Assembly: GCA_036447375.1 (NCBI GenBank)
Contig: JAZFUU010000222.1
Span: forward strand, 1 to 9,977
Source of the DNA: JACZXC01 sp036447375
Lineage (GTDB): Bacteria; Myxococcota_A; UBA9160; SMWR01
Direction of reading: 5' to 3'
DNA: 9,977 nucleotides
Shown here: in pieces, positions 6,619-9,977 of the stretch
Layout of the letters: the number at the start of each line of letters is the position of its first letter
Position numbering within the stretch: position 1 is the stretch's first letter
Notes under the pieces: model-generated
What the model was told of the DNA's origin: nothing
Database searches by the model: none
Seen by the model: the letters and a program-made list of their open reading frames with translations, nothing else
Made by a program: the position numbers and the translations under genes

Positions 6619-8424
6619 TTGCGAATGCGACTGCTGGTGGATGCGGGAAAGAATCCGGAGGCCATTGCTCTCCGGCGCCGCTGGTCGGGAAACGGGTCGC
6701 CCCTGCGCTCGGATCTCTATGCCGCGCTGGCTGCCGCCTACTCCGCGGCCGGCGATTTCGAATCGGCGCGCGCCGCCTGGCGCAGCGCGATCGACGCCAC
6801 CGATGATTCCGAACGCCTGGCCGCGCTCTACCTGGACCTGGGTCGCTCCCAGGTGCAAGCGGGGTCGCTCGAAACCGGCGGACAGTCGTTTCTGAACGTC
6901 TGGATGTCCTATCCGCTGTCGAACGCGGCGCCCGCGGCCAACTCCGAACTCGATGCGGTCGAGGCGCGACTCGAGGCCCGGCTCCGAATCGGAACCGGCT
7001 ACAAGAGGCGCGGCGATGTGCTGTACCGGTTGCGGCGAAACGAGCTCGCCCTGGCGGCCTACGACCGGGCTCTGGCTTCGAAGTGGTTGAGCGAGGAGGA
7101 TCGAAACCTGGCCCGGCGTCGCCGAGGACAGACCCTGTTCCGTCTGCGCCGGTACACCGACGCCACCGCGGCCTTCAGCGCTCTGCCGGACGGGGACGAA
7201 AATCGGATCTGGCGCGCCCGTTCGCTGGCGCGGGCGGGTCAACCCCGAGCAGCGGCCGAGATGCTCGAAGCGCTGGGAGGGCGGAAAGGCAGCCATGCCA
7301 CGCGAGCCCTCTTTCTGGCCGCTCTGCTGTGGGATGGTGAGGGAGAGTCGGCCCGGGCGCGGTCGCTGTTCGAGGGCCTGGTGAAGCGCTCGGCCCGGTC
7401 GGATTATCACGCCGCCGCACTCTGGAGACTCGGCTGGCGCGATTACCGCGAGGGACACTTCGAGTCGGCCATCGCCTACTTCGAGACGCTGGAGGAACAA
7501 TCGAGTGATCCCATCGCCGCGCTGCGTGGCCGCTATTGGCGCCTGCGCGCGCTGGAGCGGGCGGGCCAGGGCGATGCCGGAGCCCAGTTCGCGGCGATCG
7601 TCCGCGAGTACCCGCTGTCCTACTACGGGTGGCGGGCTCGAAACCGGGCCCGGGCTCGAGACGGGAAAACGTTGATTGAGGAGGGGATCGAGCCCGTCGA
7701 AATCCGGGTGGGCCGCTCCAATCTCGCGCCCAGCGATCTGGCTCTTCCCCGAATTCTTCTCGAGGCCGGGATGACGCCCGAAGCGCTGGATGAGCTCAAT
7801 CGGTTGTTCGCCCGGGCTCGTGGTCGCGACGATCGGCTGGCGCTCGCCCAGCTCTACGCCGACGCCGGTGATTTTCACAGTCCGCAGCGATTGATGGTGG
7901 ATGCCTATACGGAATCGCTGGCCCGGGGCCCGGTACCCACGCAGCTCGAGCTGTGGTGGCACGCCTGGCCCGCGCCGTTCGGGAGCCACGTCGCCGCGGC
8001 CACCGACCAACGGTCGGAGTTGGAGCCCGCGCTGGTCTACGCGGTGATGCGGGAAGAGAGCGGCTACCGGCCCGCGGTCATCTCCGCTTCCGGGGCCCGG
8101 GGACTGCTTCAGCTGATGCCCGAAACCGCGGAGCTTGTGGCCAAGGGCGCCGGCATGGCGCGCCCCTCGATTGAGGATCTCCTCGTCCCACAGATCAACA
8201 TCCAACTCGGGGCCCTGTACCTGGGCGGCCTGGTGGACCGCTTCGACGGCCGCACCTCGGCCATCATCGGGAGCTACAACGCCGGCCCCCGGGTCGTCGC
8301 GCGTTGGCTCGAGCGAACCGGCGGCGACGACGATGAGTGGGTCGAGGATATTTCGTACGACCAGACCCGTGCGTACGTGAAGCGCGTCATGCGCAGCCTG
8401 TATGCGTACCAGGTGTTGTACTGA
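6619..8424 (+). CDS. slt: soluble lytic murein transglycosylase (Slt family, GH23), separated from its signal peptide
   Basis: 601 residues from the first ATG after the in-frame TAA; no convincing Shine-Dalgarno site precedes it, and a TTG at 6613 is an alternative. Slt enzymes cut the MurNAc-GlcNAc bond of peptidoglycan in the periplasm, forming 1,6-anhydroMurNAc. Residues 1 to about 460 are helical TPR-like repeats (for example RRGDVLYRLRRNELALAAYD), the U-shaped superhelical part. The catalytic domain is intact: ALVYAVMREESGYRP with Glu480 as catalytic acid, the SGARGLLQLMPETA motif starting at Ser491, GSYNAGP (551-557) and the C-terminal YVKRVMRSLYAYQVLY. The true gene probably begins at 6337-6355. 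If made only from 6619, the product lacks a signal peptide and would stay in the cytoplasm, away from its substrate. The next gene's Shine-Dalgarno site overlaps the TGA here. Confidence 0.9.
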   Translation: MRMRLLVDAGKNPEAIALRRRWSGNGSPLRSDLYAALAAAYSAAGDFESARAAWRSAIDATDDSERLAALYLDLGRSQVQAGSLETGGQSFLNVWMSYPLSNAAPAANSELDAVEARLEARLRIGTGYKRRGDVLYRLRRNELALAAYDRALASKWLSEEDRNLARRRRGQTLFRLRRYTDATAAFSALPDGDENRIWRARSLARAGQPRAAAEMLEALGGRKGSHATRALFLAALLWDGEGESARARSLFEGLVKRSARSDYHAAALWRLGWRDYREGHFESAIAYFETLEEQSSDPIAALRGRYWRLRALERAGQGDAGAQFAAIVREYPLSYYGWRARNRARARDGKTLIEEGIEPVEIRVGRSNLAPSDLALPRILLEAGMTPEALDELNRLFARARGRDDRLALAQLYADAGDFHSPQRLMVDAYTESLARGPVPTQLELWWHAWPAPFGSHVAAATDQRSELEPALVYAVMREESGYRPAVISASGARGLLQLMPETAELVAKGAGMARPSIEDLLVPQINIQLGALYLGGLVDRFDGRTSAIIGSYNAGPRVVARWLERTGGDDDEWVEDISYDQTRAYVKRVMRSLYAYQVLY

Positions 8425-8438
8425 GGAGCCTCGGCGAC

Positions 8439-9419
8439 GTGGCCCCTCTCTGGCGCGAGGCCGACCGACCTCGCGCACTCGACGTGTTCGCCATCGGTCA
8501 GAATTCCCTCGATCGGATCTGCGTGGTTGGGACGGCGCCGGCTACGGGAGGCAAGCAGGCAGTCGAGGCGATGCTGGACCTCCCGGGCGGGCAGGTGGCC
8601 ACGGCTGCACTGGCCTGCGCCCGGCTGGGTCTGCGAACGGCGTACGCGGGCGCGGTGGGCGCGGACCCCCATGGAGAGACCGTGCTCGAGCCCCTGCGAA
8701 AGGCCGGGGTCGACGTCTCGGCCGTAAAGCGGGTGCCGGGCGCGCGAACTCAGCTGGCGGTGATCCACGTGGATGCCCAGGCTGGCGAGCGGACGGTGCT
8801 CTGGCATCGCGACCCCTTGCTGCGCCTGCATCCCGCGGATCTGAGTCGCGCATCCATCGAGTCGGCACGAGCTCTGCACCTGGATGCCGGAGACCCGGAG
8901 GCGGCGAGCTGGGCTGCGGACGTGGCTCGAGAGGCGGGGGTAGCGGTGTTTCTGGATGCCGATACGCCGGCTCCGGGAGTTCTGGAACTTCTGGCTCGGG
9001 TCGACTTTCCCATCGTGTCTCGCGAATTCGCCGAATCCTCATCCCAAGCGGGTTCGGCGCGGGCGGCGCTGGCAGAGTTCCCAGGCGATGGACCGTTGGT
9101 AGTGACGCTTGGGGGTCGCGGGGCGATCGCCCGATGGGGAGATCGCATCATCGAGAGCCCCGGGTTTGGCAGCAAACCTCGCGATACCACCGGGGCGGGG
9201 GACGCCTTTCACGGCGCGTTCATCTGGGCCCTGTTGGAGGGCTGGGACGCGGACACGGTGCTTCGGGCCGCCAACGCTGCCGCTGCCCTCAACTGCCGAG
9301 CTCTGGGAGCCCAGGCAGGGCTGCCGACCCGAAATGAGTTGGAGTCCTTCCTGAAAGAGAACAAGCCGACGTCCTGGGGGGACGAAGAGTCCGACGCAAT
9401 CGGCGCTGTGGAGGAGTGA
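8439..9419 (+). CDS. PfkB-family carbohydrate kinase
   Basis: 326 residues from a GTG at 8439. GAGGAG (8423-8428) overlaps the slt stop and lies 10 bases upstream, so translation is probably coupled. The open frame extends to 8337 inside slt, but that part has no family character. Motifs of the ribokinase/PfkB fold: the N-terminal LPGGQVATAALACARLG (48-64) with the family Gly-Gly pair, AYAGAVGADPHGE (68-80), LVVTLGGRGA (220-229), and the C-terminal signature RDTTGAGDAFHGAF (248-261), with Asp255 as catalytic base and the GAGD anion hole. These enzymes phosphorylate a sugar or nucleoside hydroxyl with ATP in the cytoplasm; substrates include ribose, fructose and related sugars, and none can be chosen here. 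The tail (306-326) is acidic and probably disordered. Second gene of the slt operon; the next gene starts 4 bases after its stop. Confidence 0.9.
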   Translation: MAPLWREADRPRALDVFAIGQNSLDRICVVGTAPATGGKQAVEAMLDLPGGQVATAALACARLGLRTAYAGAVGADPHGETVLEPLRKAGVDVSAVKRVPGARTQLAVIHVDAQAGERTVLWHRDPLLRLHPADLSRASIESARALHLDAGDPEAASWAADVAREAGVAVFLDADTPAPGVLELLARVDFPIVSREFAESSSQAGSARAALAEFPGDGPLVVTLGGRGAIARWGDRIIESPGFGSKPRDTTGAGDAFHGAFIWALLEGWDADTVLRAANAAAALNCRALGAQAGLPTRNELESFLKENKPTSWGDEESDAIGAVEE

Positions 9420-9423
9420 AGGG

Positions 9424-9837
9424 ATGGGCAGCAGACTCGTCGTACTATTGGCACTTCTGGCCATCATTGGGATCGGCGGCACCCGAAACTACCAGCGCAA
9501 TCTCGCCGAGGGGGACGCCAAGGAAGGGCCCTTCAGCACCTATTCGGACGAAGCGATCGATTCCCTGATCGAGGCCTATGAAGCGGAGGTGGAGGTCTAC
9601 ACCCAGGCCTTCCAGAAGACTGCGAGCCAAAAGCTGGAGTCTCAAGCGAGCGCACACATGGACGCTCGCATTCGAGAGTTCGAACGGGTTCAGGGCAACA
9701 GTCGGAAAACGCGGCGCCTCGTCACCGAGCTCGCGAAGCGACAGGTGGCACTCGAGCAGCTCCAGACCGAAAAGAGCCGCCGCGGCACCGGCGGAGTCAA
9801 ACTCTTCTTCAAGCGACTTCTCTCTCTACCTGGTTAA
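9424..9837 (+). CDS. small membrane-anchored coiled-coil protein, unknown function
   Basis: 137 residues from the ATG at 9424, 4 bases after the PfkB gene stop; GGAG (9412-9415) lies 8 bases upstream, inside the end of that gene. Residues 4-18 (RLVVLLALLAIIGIG) are a membrane anchor or uncleaved signal. Residues 40-70 (YSDEAIDSLIEAYEAEVEVY) and 80-118 (ending TELAKRQVALEQLQTEKS) are long charged helices, likely coiled coil, and the C-terminus is basic and hydrophobic (VKLFFKRLLSLPG). It probably faces the periplasm, anchored by its N-terminus, and may dimerise. Third gene of the slt-pfkB operon. No family recognised; a role linked to the envelope is only suggested by the operon and anchor. 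Confidence 0.8.
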   Translation: MGSRLVVLLALLAIIGIGGTRNYQRNLAEGDAKEGPFSTYSDEAIDSLIEAYEAEVEVYTQAFQKTASQKLESQASAHMDARIREFERVQGNSRKTRRLVTELAKRQVALEQLQTEKSRRGTGGVKLFFKRLLSLPG

Positions 9838-9893
9838 GTCCACGAGAGGGCAATGGAAAATCCAAAGACTGTCCGTCCTTCGAACACGGGCCG

Positions 9894-9977
9894 TTACTTC
9901 GAGTCGGCCTCCTCATCCGCTTCATCCTCTTCCTCTTCCTGAATGTCCTCGGGCGAGTCGACCACCGCGATCCCCAG
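9894..9977 (-). CDS. acidic C-terminus of an unidentified protein (partial)
   Basis: Reading in from the right edge on the minus strand, 27 codons precede a TAA at 9896-9894. They encode LGIAVVDSPEDIQ followed by a run of Glu and Asp (EEEEDEADEEADSK). An ordered segment followed by a strongly acidic tail is typical of a real C-terminus, and the 56-base gap to the convergent gene end at 9837 leaves room for it. The tail alone does not identify the protein. The start lies beyond the window. No clear terminator was seen between the two genes. Confidence 0.6.
   Translation of the reverse strand: MGIAVVDSPEDIQEEEEDEADEEADSK

Noticed and set aside
6343..8478. 711-residue open frame on the minus strand opposite slt
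   Set aside because: It mirrors the slt codon phase in GC-rich DNA. Its translation is low-complexity (Arg, Gly, Pro, Gln rich) with no motif, while the plus strand carries a clear enzyme.
9815..9850. Possible terminator after the small membrane protein gene (CTCTC paired with GAGAG)
   Set aside because: The stem is only 5 bp with a long loop and has no T-run; not convincing.

Overview
The window is GC-rich, densely packed bacterial chromosome (few gaps, none over 150 bases). Signal peptides, lipoprotein-type N-termini, a soluble-lytic-transglycosylase-type gene and a DUF4124-like exported protein point to a diderm (Gram-negative) bacterium. A GC-rich deltaproteobacteria-like lineage (Myxococcota, Desulfobacterota, Binatota and relatives) fits, but this is inference from gene style, not a phylogenetic result. 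Nothing in the window looks like a phage, insertion sequence, CRISPR array or defence island.

Layout. (1) Left edge: the 5' end of what looks like an initiator tRNA on the minus strand, with a sigma70-type promoter just upstream. (2) 172-750 (+): a small exported protein with a DUF4124-like start. It converges on a two-gene minus operon (1631-793) encoding a short probable lipoprotein and a small exported helical protein. (3) 1781-2761 (+): a ROK-family sugar kinase whose stop codon overlaps that of the facing tgt gene. (4) 6209-2758 (-): a tight operon of a GHL10/DUF187-type glycoside-hydrolase-like lipoprotein, then queA, then tgt (the last two steps of queuosine tRNA modification made in common by all bacterial routes). 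(5) Divergently from about 6337 (+): a lytic transglycosylase gene (slt) with an in-frame TAA near its N-terminus, then a PfkB-family sugar kinase, then a small membrane-anchored protein. (6) Right edge (-): the acidic C-terminus of an unidentified protein.

How they may work together. The divergent pair slt and GHL10 lipoprotein both belong to families that act on peptidoglycan glycan strands, and two sugar kinases of unknown substrate (ROK and PfkB) lie nearby. A cell-wall turnover or sugar-salvage theme is possible but inferred. queA and tgt form a coherent tRNA-modification module.

The most notable observation is the in-frame TAA at 6523-6525 of slt: the reading frame continues on both sides with typical protein sequence, and the stop separates the signal peptide from the enzyme. 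Starts are often non-ATG (TTG for queA and probably the GHL10 gene; GTG for tgt, the PfkB kinase and the small exported protein). Start positions were chosen from Shine-Dalgarno spacing, family length and signal peptides.
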